Positions 11,966-23,445 of a stretch of 64,000 nt of DNA are shown one piece after another. The notes beneath the pieces were generated by a model. The model made no database searches. It saw nothing but the letters and a program-made list of their open reading frames with translations, and was not told the origin of the DNA. Origin of the DNA: Lumbricus rubellus (Eukaryota; Annelida; Clitellata; Crassiclitellata; Lumbricidae); the NCBI GenBank assembly GCA_945859605.1, contig OX243811.1, positions 38,750,892-38,814,891 on the forward strand, written 5' to 3'. Position 1 is the first letter of the stretch. Every line of letters begins with the position of its first letter. Position numbers and translations under genes: made by a program.

Positions 11966-12078
11966 GGATGGACCACTGACCACTAAGCACTGACCACTAA
12001 CCACTGACCACTAAGCACTGACCACTAAGCACTGACCATGTGCACTAACTGCCACTGAGCATTGACCACGAATCCACA
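11966..12078 (+). repeat. CACTGACCACTAA minisatellite
   Basis: About eight imperfect copies of a 10-13 bp unit (ccactgaccactaag). Confidence 0.85.
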
Positions 12079-13005
12079 GGGACCAACAGACTACAAAAGA
12101 ATGCTCGGATATATTTACATATAATATTATACATATAAATAGCACATATAATATATATATATGTTTGTATATAATTATGCATGGAACGGACACAAGTAGC
12201 CTACATGACTATCCAGATCTATATATTTAAGGAGCTGTGTAAGATATCTTACTTGCCTGGCTGCCTGTAATCGAGTCTACATCAGACTACATGACATTGT
12301 ATCTTCTATAATAGCTTAGCCTTTTACTCGATGTCTCTTAATCGTAACGTCACTAATGTGCTTTTCTTTCTTTTCTCTGTTTGTGTGTGCGTGAGTCTAT
12401 ATTTATGTGTGTATGTCTGCCTGTCTCTCTGTGCCTCCATCCAACAACCTATGCATGTGTCAAAGTTGTATCGACAATTCAAACCCACCATGCACGTTGG
12501 CTGCATGGTGTTCCAACATCAGATTCGTCCAACCTAGAAAGCCTATACTACATGTAGGCCTATACTTGTATAGTGAACACCTATAGGAGCCACAAAATAA
12601 CTTCCATTCAGACAGTATGTAAGGCCTATAGTTGGCTACAGTTTACGCATTTACATGCATGTATACCTTCCACAGCTTCCACAGCTTCATGGCATCGAGT
12701 TGTTTCCTTAACGCAACGTTTGATTTACATAACTCGACTTGAGAGAAGAGACTCGAAAGTAGATCGCATATACACACGGGAGATAGCTGAGGGAGAATTT
12801 ATAACGGTTCCATGCAAATGAGACACCCGTGTTTAACTGAACGCTAAGCTTGATATAACCGCGGAATTACCGTGTCTGGCCTGCTCGATTCAGACTTACG
12901 TCGTTCTGCATATACGGTAAGTAAAACACAAAATTAGTCGGTCTGACCCTCAACATGGAGCGTCAGCAATCTCTACACAAGCAGCACTGACTGATACGGT
13001 ATAGG

Positions 13006-13152
13006 CAGTGTGAGAATTGTAGAAAAACAACTGGGGTTGGACTAGCTAGGATACACTTGGAATTGCATGCGGTGTGAAAAGCAGACTTTACTATGGAGGG
13101 CTCTAAGAAAGACTGGGGGGTTGAAGCCCCAGCCCCGGCAGTTATTACCCTG
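13006..13152. mobile_element. MITE, CAGTGTGAGAATTG family, copy 1
   Basis: Starts CAGTGTGAGAATTG and ends with the degraded inverse (ttattaccctg). The body is colinear with 29503-29644, including 'aaaagactgggggg' and 'ttgaa..ccc'. The flanking 8-mers GGTATAGG and GACATAGA match at only 5 of 8, so the copy is old. Confidence 0.7.
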
Positions 13153-13808
13153 GACATAGATCCTATGTATGTTTATTGTATAGGCCCTATAATATATGTA
13201 ATTATAAGCTGTATGTACAATATATGTAATCATATATTAGCACTCACACAGTCTCACAGTCTCACATACACACATATCTCAAAAAATAAATATTAAAACT
13301 AAAGTGTAGCAGATCTGTAAATTATAGTTTATAGGCCTACTTAGACCTATTTAGATGTGCGATAATTTTAATTATTGTTTGCCATACAAATAAATTTTGT
13401 GAGGAAACTAAAATATCTCACGAGTTGTCAGTTATCTCGTGGGCAACATAGGCTATTTATTATATATTAACAATATGAGATTTGGAATTTTGACAACAAG
13501 CGTTTTCTTCCTTTGGGACAACTGTAAATTCTTGACCATGCACAGCTCTTTTCTGCAACAAAAACACTTTGAAACGGTGAAGAGGTTTCTTAGAGATGAC
13601 GTTGCTTCTTCTGGGTTTTTTCAACGCACCTCCTTACTTCTAGAAAACCTAAGTGTCACACCTCTATCTGAGCACTTTCATCAAGCAGATTTCAATTGAG
13701 GAAATTTCAAGAAATCCTAATAGTTAACCCTAAATTTATCCAATACTGTCTGACATCCCAGTGGCTGTCCAGAATCTCTTGGTGTAACTCCAGAATTGTA
13801 TACCCAGG

Positions 13809-13973
13809 CATGGGCGGAGTTTATCAAGGGCTAGAGGGGGCTAAGCCCCTCCAAGAAGGCCCAAATTCAACTTTTTTACCATGGAAACGGTATCCTTTTT
13901 CTGGGTTAGCCCTCCCAATAAGGCCAGACTCGGGGTTAGCCCTCCCAAGAACGGAAACCAAACTCCGCCCATG
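13809..13973. mobile_element. hAT-type MITE, CATGGGCGGAGTTT family
   Basis: A 165-bp element with perfect 14-bp inverted termini (CATGGGCGGAGTTT / AAACTCCGCCCATG) and an exact 8-bp duplication TACCCAGG (13801-13808, 13974-13981). It is the second shortest intact MITE seen here (29503-29644 is 142 bp) and has the shortest interior among those with exact duplications. Confidence 0.9.
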
Positions 13974-15789
13974 TACCCAGGTCTGTTTTAGGCTCTATAG
14001 CCTCATTTCTTCTTCTTGGAATATGCCTGGTGAAGTGGTCGTCGAAGGAGGACAACATTGTTTTGCTCCTGAAGAACCGAATAGGCAGTTGACCTACTCA
14101 CATATATCATGCACTTTTTACTGTCGGCACAGCAGAGGTTTTCAAGAGCTGTTCTGCTCTGTTCAGGATAAACTCAGTCGATCCAGAATGTGGACTTCCA
14201 ATTCAAGCACTGACAGGAGCCATTAGTTTTAAGTTTGTAACCACTTGTGGGCTAAATTCGTGTTCAAACCAAAGATACGGTGATGATGGAACAACTTTAT
14301 CGTAAGCTTATGTTAAACTTTCTTAGATGCTATCTTGAACAGTTCCACAGACGGTAGGCCTAATTCAAGTATCTTTTGCGTTAGTGCATTAAGATGCAGT
14401 CTATTAATTAGCAGACCATGGAATATCCTACAAATCTCCCGTGTACCTATTGTTCCATTGTAGGCCTATTCAAAGCTGCCTCAAAGCTGTGAGAATATTA
14501 GGCCTACTTGGAAGTGATAGCATAGCTGACAAATGTGTCATTTAATTTCATTGACAACTCTGTGGACAACGCAAGAACATTGATGAAATTCATCGGTCCG
14601 TTTTAGGTGCTACTCATTTTTGAATGAGTTGTTCGGGTGACAGATCTTTTACCACATCTGCCGGAGTGAACATGCTGTACTCTGAAATCCAATGTAAACA
14701 TCCCCGAAATAAAATCCTGGCTACGGCCTTGTGCGTTTGATATTATATTGCCCTCCGCCCAACGTTCAGAGGTATACAAACAGTCATAAATTATAGATCT
14801 ACAGCACAACAGAACAGACATGCATCGATGGAAAAAGAAAATGCAAATTTGAGCATAAAAGGCTTGCTCATAATGCTCAAGGTCCATGCATGCACGGTGA
14901 TCGCCAGAGTGGAGACTCAGCGTCTAGCTCATTCCCCTTCTACCCCAGCCACAGGTCGAGCGCTCTATCCGTTCGGCTATACTGCAATGCCCCCCTTCTC
15001 TAATCCCATGCCGGCATCGAGCGTCGATTCGGTTGGCTTCGTCGACTGCAGCAGTCCTGGGTCGTCGTTTATTGCATCTTGGCGAGGCAAGTGGCAGAAG
15101 AAAACAGCAAAAAAGCCATGTCTGGTGTCACTTAAAGTGTTCCGGTTTTTCTCTGAATGAGATTGATGATGTGATTAAGTCGGATGCATCAAGAGGGCCT
15201 TGAAGAGGCCGCCGAATGCAATTATTTCTGCGGTAGACGTTCGAGCTGTTTCAATGGCTGGATGGATCCCTGCTGCAGTTTATCAGTTTGCCAACTGCAT
15301 ACCAGTGATGCTAATGTCATTTTCGAAGTCAATGGTGGCCATGACCAGGTCAGTAGGCCTATAGTTCCAACCGCGATAAGTGAACACCGTAAACTGCTTT
15401 ATAGCATCATGCTATCTACTTAATGTTGTAACTGTGTTTGTTATCTGACTTTTTATCCGCCAATTTATAAACACTCACCAGTGGGCAGTGGCACAGCTGA
15501 CCCGAATCAGTTTAATTATTGTCATTATAATTATACAGAAAACGCGGAAGGGTCCAACGCAGGTCTCGTCGAAAGCAATTGCAAAGGTAAGTCAGACGAA
15601 TGGCAAAGGCAAATTAAGATATGAACTCGTTCTGAGGTTTACCGTTTATGCATCAAGAACTTAGCCTACGTGATAAAAATTTGTGTATGGCCAATAATTG
15701 TTTCAATCATTACAGATCATAAATTTATCGCATTATCATGATATCATCTGACTTCATTGGGTCAGATCTGCTTAAACCACTAATTATAA

Positions 15790-15945
15790 GCACGACTGAC
15801 CAGAATTTCGACGACTAAAATAAGGTGTCTTCAGACATTTTTACGACAAAATAAGGTGTTTTCAGGAATTTTGACGACTAAAAAAAGTCGTCAGAAATTC
15901 TCCGCCGAAGAAACACCCCCCGAAATCAAATCCTGGCTACTGCCT
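15790..15945 (-). mobile_element. MITE fragment ending 'cctggctactgccttg'
   Basis: The right end reads aaatcctggctactgccttg, and a second solo end of the same type (aaatcctggctacggccttg) lies at about 14711-14731. The body repeats 'gacgactaaaa' and 'aataaggtgt'. No matching left terminus or duplication was found, so both are partial. Confidence 0.45.
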
Positions 15946-15984
15946 TGACCCATCTATATATCCATCCACTTACCTACCTGTCTA

Positions 15985-16083
<99 letters not shown>

Positions 16084-16182
16084 TTATGTCTGTCTGTCCT
16101 GCTTGTCCTTCTCCTTCTCAGTCGCTACTGCCTTGACCCATCTATATATCCATCCACTTACCTACCTGTCTATCTACCTACA

Positions 16183-16274
<92 letters not shown>

Positions 16275-16330
16275 TTATGTCTGTCTTTATGTCTGTCTGT
16301 CCTGCTTGTCCTTCTCCTTCTCAGTCGCTA
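15936..16330. repeat. Tandem duplication carrying (TGTC)n
   Basis: A unit of about 190 bp occurs twice in tandem, each starting 'ctactgccttgacccatc' with 'cttacctacctgtctatct', then TGTC repeats, then 'gtctttatgtctgtctgtcc' and 'ttctccttctcagtcgct'. The duplicated unit includes the MITE end at 15925-15945. Confidence 0.9.
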
Positions 16331-17109
16331 TGCCTCTCTTCGCTCTTCTCTTCTACAATCTACATAATAGACTACATTCCAGTATCATGCTTTTGACCTG
16401 CATCAGAAAGGCGCTACACAACTGTTCAATTGCATTATTCTACGCTTGCATAACATCATCGTCCAATCTCAGTCCCTATTCCCTAATTATAACATAGAAC
16501 CAGTGGGAACTGGATATATATGATATATGTATATATTCGCAGTGTTAGAGTAAGTTTATACAATATATAAACGAATACGGATAGATCTACTCAGAATAGT
16601 ACAATCTAATCTTATCTGGTAAATAATAAATCAGCGTTACTGCAGTATAGGACCTACCACCGCATGCAGCCAATGTATGAAGATATCTTGCGAATAATCA
16701 GACAAGCAGCCTATGCAAACTGTACTTATATACATGTACATTATGTATAAATTATCATGTGCATATAGCATATTATTTTATATGAACACTGTTATTTTGC
16801 GTATGTTTGTCCATGCGAGGCTTATCAATTGATATACGCGAAGCATTAAATCAGGCGATATTGGATTGTTGGTCAGGTCTCTTACTCTGCATGCACAGCT
16901 TCTGATATGAATTGCGCAAAAATTGAAAAACAACGACTGATTGTTAATCTACGCCAGCATTATGATTATTATTTCGATGGACGTTATATAGCGCCCTTTA
17001 CAGACTGCAGCCAGCGATTGCATATACTGTGCAGGCGTATCCGTGGACACAGAACTGGCTTCCATGCAAAACAATGTGGAAACAATGAAGTTCGAATCTG
17101 ATGCGATCC

Positions 17110-17262
17110 TATATTTTCCTAAGTCACTAATCATCTCAAGTTCTCCAAGAGAGTCATATATACATGTATAATACTACACTGCACCTGAACTCTGGAACCA
17201 TCTCTCCCCATGATTTCCACAAATCTTCGGTTCTTTCGTTAGCATTGTCACTCACCCATTAG
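17110..17262 (+). mobile_element. Probable LINE 3' fragment
   Basis: A decayed frame with the 'APELWNHLSP'-like endonuclease/RT C-terminal signature, resembling the copies at 1440 and 40740. It is short and degraded. Confidence 0.4.
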
Positions 17263-17309
17263 TAGTCATATCTGTCTCAGGCTCATCTATCTACAGCCCC
17301 TCTCTGTCC

Positions 17310-17315
17310 TCCCTT

Positions 17316-17382
<67 letters not shown>

Positions 17383-17960
17383 CTCTCTCTATTTCTCTCT
17401 GAATCTCTCTCTATTTCTCTCTGAATCTCTCTTTATTTCTCTCTGAATCTCTCTTTATTTCTCTCTCTTTATTTCTCTCTGAATCTCTCTCTATTTCTCT
17501 CTGAATCTCTCTCTATTTCTCTCTGAATCTCTCTCTATTTCTCTCTCTCTATTTCTCTCTGAATCTCTCTCTATTTCTCTCTGGATCTCTTTCTATTTCT
17601 CTCTGTGTATTTCTCTCTTAATAGCTCTCTGTTTCTCTCTGAATCTCTCTCTATTTCTCTCTGAATCTCTCTCTATTTCTCTCTGAATCTCTCTCTATTT
17701 CTCTCTGAATCTCTCCGTATTTTTCTCTGAATCTCTCTTTATTTCTCTCTGAATCTCTCTCTTTTTGGTTTCTCTCTGTATTTCTTTCTTAATCGCTCTC
17801 TATTTCTTTCTGAATCTCTCTCTATTTTTCTCTGAATCTCTCTCTATTTCTTTTTCCTCTCTCTCTCTCTCTCTCTGTATTTCACTCTGAATGGCTATTT
17901 CTCTATGAATCTCTCTCTATTTTTCTCTGAATCTCTCTCTGTCTCTGTCTCCTCTCTGAT
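17310..17960. repeat. CT-rich minisatellite
   Basis: A (CT)n start, then about 25 copies of a 20-22 bp unit of the form TCTCTCTGAATCTC plus TCTCTATTT. Confidence 0.95.
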
Positions 17961-17969
17961 AGGTCTCTC

Positions 17970-19120
17970 AGGCAACTGGACTTGGACCTTCATTAGTCAT
18001 CTCTCTGACACAACGCAACGCTCAATGTGTAAGCTGCAGGCAGCAGGCGCCTTTCGCTTTAATTTCAAATAGCGTTTTATAAATTCAGAGTCAACGATTA
18101 CGTTTATATGGCGGTAAGATTTTCAGTATAGATGAAAGATGAAAGGTTAGACGACAGAATACTTTAGAAGGACAAAATAAAAAATTAGACCAGAAGGAAA
18201 AAATGTAGGCCTGCGTGGAACTTCTCTGCATTGAAATTGTGTGCGGAATGTGTTGACGTTAGGTCTTGCAAGCCAAGCCGCCATGTTGGAGAACCTATAG
18301 CATAATAGTCTGAAATCATTGCACTATAATGTTCAGCGGAGAAACGTAATGCGGGAAGACACTCGTCACACCCCAAAGAAGTATAATTATATAAAGGTTC
18401 AATAGAACAATTTAAGGCATGCAAGCCCCAATAGACTGTACAGATATGGTCTAGGCCTATTAGACATTCTCAACATCCTTGACCCAGCAAACCTATGCAA
18501 TATGCAGCTATAGAGACTGAAACAGGTTCATTCGAGACCCACGGGGCTCTTACAAAGAAATTGCACAAGAGCCGCTTGCTCGATTTAACGCAAGACGACA
18601 TGCAGCCTCACTGCAGCAGAAGAGCTGTCATGAGACGTCCTTCGAATTCTCCATCCACATAAATAAAATTACATCTCACCGATAGGCCTATCCCAAACAA
18701 ATATAGACGTGTTTAATAAGTTATCGATCACTGTATAACTCTGAATTTGACTTATCCTAGAGCAGTAAATATGTAAAGCTCTCCGAAGATTTAAAATGTA
18801 AAAGAATATTTATTGTTTCCGTATATTTCTTCCAGCTGATTGAACTGCGTTCTAGAATATGCTTCAGCTCCCCCGATACAGCAATTACACAGAAATTAGG
18901 ATATCTTACAGTGCAGGTTTAATTGGCAGAATTGGATGGTAGTCCTTTATTCACTGAAACGGGAAGCCGATATTTTGTTGTAAAATGCATTTTTAAATAC
19001 AGCCAGGTCAGGAGACCGACTTCCAACTCAAGTATTATAACAGGCCTACATTGTCAGCGCTGTTTTTTTAACAATAGACAACAATAATTATATTGTGACG
19101 AAATAGAACTTCAGGAGATG
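17970..19120. other. AT-rich sequence, no gene seen
   Basis: Both strands were scanned. Several short frames exist, none with family signature or paired splice sites. Confidence 0.5.
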
Positions 19121-19129
19121 CTACTTTGC

Positions 19130-19480
19130 TCTCTACGTCACAGATGTCGTGATCACAATTGTTGTTGAACAGTTTTACCGCCATTTTGTGACGATAATTA
19201 ACCGCAATTGACGTCATTTTCTACGTCATTACACTTTCCGCGTCCGGCAGAAAGACTGTAATTGACGCCATTCTATTCACGCGACGGCTGCACGGCCGTA
19301 GCAAGCGTACATCACGCCTGCCCGCCATTTTGAATTCATTGGCAGCCAACGAAATGGCGGTGAACGCCATTATCAAGTCCATAATGCCAGCGTAGTTGCG
19401 AATCTCTGGATTAAAGCGAACGCGTGCGTTAACTGCCACGTGACAGCGCATCATTTTCCCCTCTTCAATCTCGTTGGGAC
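19130..19480. promoter_or_regulatory. Candidate CpG-rich promoter with CRE and YY1-like motifs
   Basis: The region shows a full CRE palindrome TGACGTCA (19209-19216), a second site TACGTCAT (19223-19230), three CGCCATTTT- or GCCATTTTG-type YY1-like motifs, and raised CpG density against AT-rich flanks. It sits just upstream of an ATG at 19482. Promoter identity is inferred from motif clustering only. Confidence 0.4.
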
Positions 19481-19481
19481 A

Positions 19482-19575
19482 ATGAAAAGGCGACATAATC
19501 AGGCGGTCGACGACGACGGTGGTGGAAGCGGCGGCGAGGCTTTGATTTATGAGCGGATTCTAGCGAGGGATGTGA
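19482..19575 (+). CDS. Possible first coding exon, unknown protein
   Basis: From ATG 19482 the frame reads MKRRHNQAVDDDGGGSGG followed by EALIYERILARD. It lies directly downstream of the CRE-rich region. No confident donor site or downstream exon was found, and the full frame runs to 19658. The initiator context is weak. This is a suggestion, not a firm gene. Confidence 0.22.
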
Positions 19576-19846
19576 CAAGTGTATTGCTTTGGGTATTAAC
19601 ATATACGACGGTGCTGCCATATGGTGTGGTCCGGATGAATACAGCAAGACAGGCATGATGAGCAATTTCTGCTAAAAGGAACTGTAAATGTATTGTGATG
19701 AAATACGATTATATAAAGGCAATGTATAAGGCCAGATTGGGTAAGATATATGGTATGGAAGTCACACATTTGCTTTAGGCTACGCGTCTCTCACCAGAAT
19801 TATGGGCCTATACTGTAGTATTACATGTAGTTACACCGCGTTTGTG

Positions 19847-20085
19847 GGGTGCGGTGGCGTAGTGGGTATGTTCGCTGCCTTGCAGCCGGAGAATTTCAGG
19901 TTCGAATCCACCTCAAGCCGCCTTGTAGGGACTATGAGCAAGTCCTTCACTCGCAAGTGCTCATGCGCTTCCGCGTGAAACTCCGATTCAGTGTCCGCGC
20001 TGTGCGTCTGTATAGTCTGGAGCGCTTCTGAGTAGATATCTTGAAGAGGCGCTATACAATGTGCACATACATAGAGTCTTCATGT
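19847..20085 (+). mobile_element. tRNA-derived SINE
   Basis: Contains an RNA polymerase III box A (TGGCGTAGTGGG, 19855-19866) and a perfect box B (GGTTCGAATCC, 19899-19909), spaced as in a tRNA. A tRNA-unrelated body follows, then a tail 'gagcgcttctgagtag' with 'ttgaagaggcgctata'. That tail matches the 3' end of the LINE at 31449-31800, implying the SINE borrows that LINE's machinery. Confidence 0.8.
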
Positions 20086-20581
20086 TACAATAAATTATGG
20101 CGGAAGAGCATTCATTACCCAACGGCCTCAGCCCAATGACCAGACAGCCTTCACACGGTTCGGAAACGAATTGTCGATTTCCAAGGGAGCCGAAGAAATA
20201 TTTTTTGCATGGGGGCGGCAAGCACAATAAGCCCAATAGTCACTGTTAAAACTTTTAGCAAGAGCTTTAAAATATAAGGAAGGAAATGATAAAAATTAGT
20301 ATTTTGCATAGAGATTTCTAAATGTAAATTTCTCAGTTTCACTTTGTGTATCATTAGTTCTTTAGAAGAAGCGTGCTAATAAGGAAAAAGTAGTGGGTTA
20401 AAAATAAGAGTGCCAATTTTCCAGGGGGGAGTGCCCCTCTGTTCGGGCGCCAATGTCAGTTTCATATTAAGACACAAATGGATTCAAAATTCGAACCCTG
20501 GGCGGAGATTAAAGGTCAACGCAGCTTCAATCTGCCAACAAAGGTTCTTTAAACGCGCATTCTTGTTGTTGAGAAAACGCA

Positions 20582-21031
20582 TTAAATGAAAAAACAAACA
20601 ATGAGTTGCCTACTTTTTTGTGTAGCTGTTGTCTTCGGCGTTCGTTTGTCGTCACCGGAAGTACGGGTGACGGGCAGGGTCATGAGGTCACGCACGTTCA
20701 AGGGCACCTCGTCGCTAGGCACAATGTCGACCCTGACCTTCGGACAAACGCCTCCCTTCTCGAGACGTCGGCACAGCTCAAGTTGGGCGCTGTTCAGTGC
20801 AAACCAGTTCCCGTCCTTCTCGACGATCTGGATCTTCAGCTGATGTACCTGGACCAGTCCTCCAGCGGAACTTGTCAGTTCAGTCACAGTCCGATCCACT
20901 TCCGGTTCCGCTAACCGGAAGTCGGTCGATATTCGGGCGGAAGTGGAGTCCGCGTGGATGTAGTGGATCGAGGAGGGGGCCATGTACTCGACCCTCGGAA
21001 CGAAGGCTGATGTGCGCCAACTCATTGTTGT

Positions 21032-21062
<31 letters not shown>

Positions 21063-21124
21063 ATCAATCCGTGGAGAATCCCTTTCCCATTAACTTTCCA
21101 GTTGACTTTATATCCTTGAAACAT
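20582..21124 (-). CDS. Uncharacterised protein, possible ParB/sulfiredoxin-like fold
   Basis: A 180-codon minus-strand frame ends at TAA/TGA near 20582. The first Met (21124) is followed by a Thr run from an ACA microsatellite, so the second Met in MSWRTSAFVPRVEYM, about 33 codons in, is a likelier start, giving about 147 residues. The central part reads VHQLKIQIVEKDGNWFALNS and then AQLELCRRLEKGGVCPKVRV, ending DIVPSDEVP. The pattern of strand, G-x-W-[FY]-A-L-[DN]-x-x-x-L and charged helix recalls ParB/sulfiredoxin-type domains, but this is an impression from pattern, not an alignment. There is no transmembrane segment. It could be a complete single-exon gene or the last exon of a longer one. 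Codon use is GC-richer than the surroundings. Confidence 0.5.
21011..21065. repeat. (GTT)n microsatellite
   Basis: GTTGTT run that encodes the Thr tract at the N-terminus of the frame at 20582-21124. Confidence 0.9.
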
Positions 21125-21230
21125 TTTCAGTAAAGTGTGTTAAATGCCGTAGAAATTAATTTTGCTCGAATGATTATTCTCACACGTTTGCGTTCAAAAA
21201 ATAAAGGGCAAAAATCTGGATCTCGATATA

Positions 21231-22469
21231 GGGGGAGGGTGCCCCAAGACGGGACGGTGCACAAGATGAGACGATTCAGTTTTCTCGCAGTCGTTTTGCG
21301 CATTTATTTCTTATTATCACTCAATGAATCGACGATTACCTTCTCTATGTATGTACGAGTTTCAGTCTCTATGCTAACCATATCCGACTTGCAGATCAGC
21401 ATTTTCCGTTTTGTGCTAGTAAGCTTACGATTTTGCGATTTTAAATAATCGCACAAAGTCACCACTTTACGGAAACATTTCGAAACGTGCATGGTGGCTA
21501 AACACAGCAAAATATGTCATCTAACGCGTGTATTTTGAGATGGGCGATAATACGTCGTGGTTACATTAAAAATTGATGCGTTCACACATCACGCATAGAG
21601 TGCACAAGATGAGACGTGCTTTGTGTGCCCAAGACGGGACGCGTCCCGTCTTGGGCACACTTCATATTCCAATGGTAAACCGTGAAACAGCTACACGTCC
21701 CGTCTTGGGCACATGTCGCATACCAGTTGTATGCTGTAAAGCAACTTCTTAATAAGGACATACATACATACATGCATACATACATACATACATGCATACA
21801 TACATACATACATACATACATACATACATACATACATACATACATACATACATACATACATACATACACACAAATACATGCATGTATGTATGCATGTATG
21901 TATACATACAAACATACAAACATACATACATACAAACAATACATACATACATACATACATACAATACATAGTACATACGTACATAGCCTACATACATGTA
22001 CATGCATGCATAGGCCTACACATATACATACATACATGTATGTATGCATTGCATGTATGCATGCATGTAAGTAGGCTATGTATGACATTGTATGTATGTA
22101 CGTACATATGTAAACTATGTATGTATATAATTATGTATGTGTGTATGTATGCATGCATCATCATTCTTGTTGAGTTGATTAATTAAATAAATATGTTAAA
22201 CATGGGAGAAGTTGATATAATTAATGTCCCATCATGGGCACTCCTGTGTCCCATCTTGGGGCACCCGGTGCCCAAGATGGGACGATTTGTAGGTCAACAA
22301 AAGTTCGCTGTCTCGTCTGAACCATACATTGTTTTCTTGCATATGATATGCCAGTTAGTGCTTAAAGGATTAGTTTAAAAGATGGAAGAAGTTGCAAATA
22401 TGTATTGTCATCAGCAAAGGTGATTTGGAGCAAATACTGTGAATCGTCCCGTCTTGGGGCACCCTCCCC
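21231..22469. mobile_element. TA-flanked TIR element with internal motif array
   Basis: The left end GGGGGAGGGTGCCCCAAGAC and right-end inverse GTCTTGGGGCACCCTCCCC form TIRs of about 25 bp. Both are bordered by TA (21229-21230, 22470-22471), as in Tc1/mariner/pogo-type insertion. The core motif GTGCCCAAGACGGGACG recurs inside at 21257, 21600, 21625, 21642, 21696, 22225, 22246 and 22268 on both strands, including head-to-head palindromes at 21625-21658 and 22246-22284. A CATA microsatellite fills the centre. No transposase frame is present. Confidence 0.75.
21763..22175. repeat. (CATA)n microsatellite
   Basis: Long CATA/GTAT tract with CATG variants, inside the TIR element. Open frames here are artefacts. 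Confidence 0.97.
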
Positions 22470-22833
22470 TAGGTTCTGCATAATCCGTAACTAGGTCTAT
22501 AATTATGGTCGAATAAGATTTTTATAGGTCTATAGAACTATTATACCGTCTACATCAGTGCTGTCCAATATTTTTTTCACACCACTGACCACCGAGGAAC
22601 TGTTTCTAGAAGCCGCTGGCCGCACCGATAAACTCAAGAAAGCAAGGATAAAAAATTATTGAATATTATAAAGTGTATTAAAACTGTCGCCGTATGCACT
22701 ACTTGTTCGTGGAAGGACTAAGGTCTAAGCTTCTAAGGCAGTGGTGTAGTCCTAAAAAATGAAGTGGGGGAACGCTTCATATTAGGCTTACAATTTTTTT
22801 CTAAATTATTAATTTATTGTTATTACAGTAGGC

Positions 22834-23065
22834 CTACTAAGTAAGTAAGTAAGTAAGTATTTTCTTTATTACTCCACTTGCAAACGCACAATGGGACACA
22901 GAACATCATTATATATAATAAATCGAAGTAATAATAGGTAATAAAAACGTGCAAATTAAAATCACAAGTTAAATTATAATATAATCAGTCTCTCTCAAGT
23001 TCTCTCCATGCCTGGATGTCATCAAATCGTCTCTCTCTTAATGCCTCCAAAAACCCAGATCATTT
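22834..23065 (-). mobile_element. LINE 3' fragment with AAGT tail
   Basis: On the minus strand a decayed ORF end reads FLEALRERRFDDIQAWRELE followed by RD and a stop at 22985, then about 130 nt of 3' UTR and a (TTAC)n tail (plus-strand AAGTAAGT, 22838-22858). The same 3' UTR and tail occur at 45092-45165. Confidence 0.65.
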
Positions 23066-23445
23066 GGTTTGGCACACCCCAGCAGCTTTCTAAAATTGAT
23101 TTTGTCCACCTCTCAGAATTATTTCCTCACTACACCTTCTCCTCAAGACCTCAACCGTTCGTGATCTGGGCGTTACCTTAGACAGCTCCCTTTATTTTTA
23201 AAGACCATAGGCCTATTTCTAATCTTACACGCTCTTAATATTTTCATTTTAGGCGTCTGAGGGCTATTCGGCGTTCTGTTTCGACTTCTGTTTTTACCAC
23301 TCTGGTTCATGCTTTTGTTTGCTCCAGAATTGACTACTGTAATTCTCTTTTAATTGGTCTGCCTAAGGTTCGTCTCTCACCTTTACAGTCGGTCTTAAAC
23401 GCTGCAGCCAGATTAATCGCACGCCTTCCACGCTACTCGCATAAC
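23066..23445 (+). mobile_element. L2-type LINE reverse transcriptase fragment, 5' half
   Basis: Frames decode VRDLGVTLDSSL, then RRLRAIRRSVSTSVFTTLVH, then SRIDYCNSLLIGLP and NAAARLIARLPRYSH, the usual order of the thumb/C-terminal RT region in L2/CR1 elements. It carries frameshifts and stops. The same ORF resumes at 24417 with FEQLHWLPL after an inserted second LINE. Confidence 0.75.

Noticed and set aside
14890..14990. tRNA-like 'gccgaacggatagagcgctcg' on the minus strand
   Set aside because: Box A is plausible but box B is missing, so neither a tRNA gene nor a SINE can be supported.
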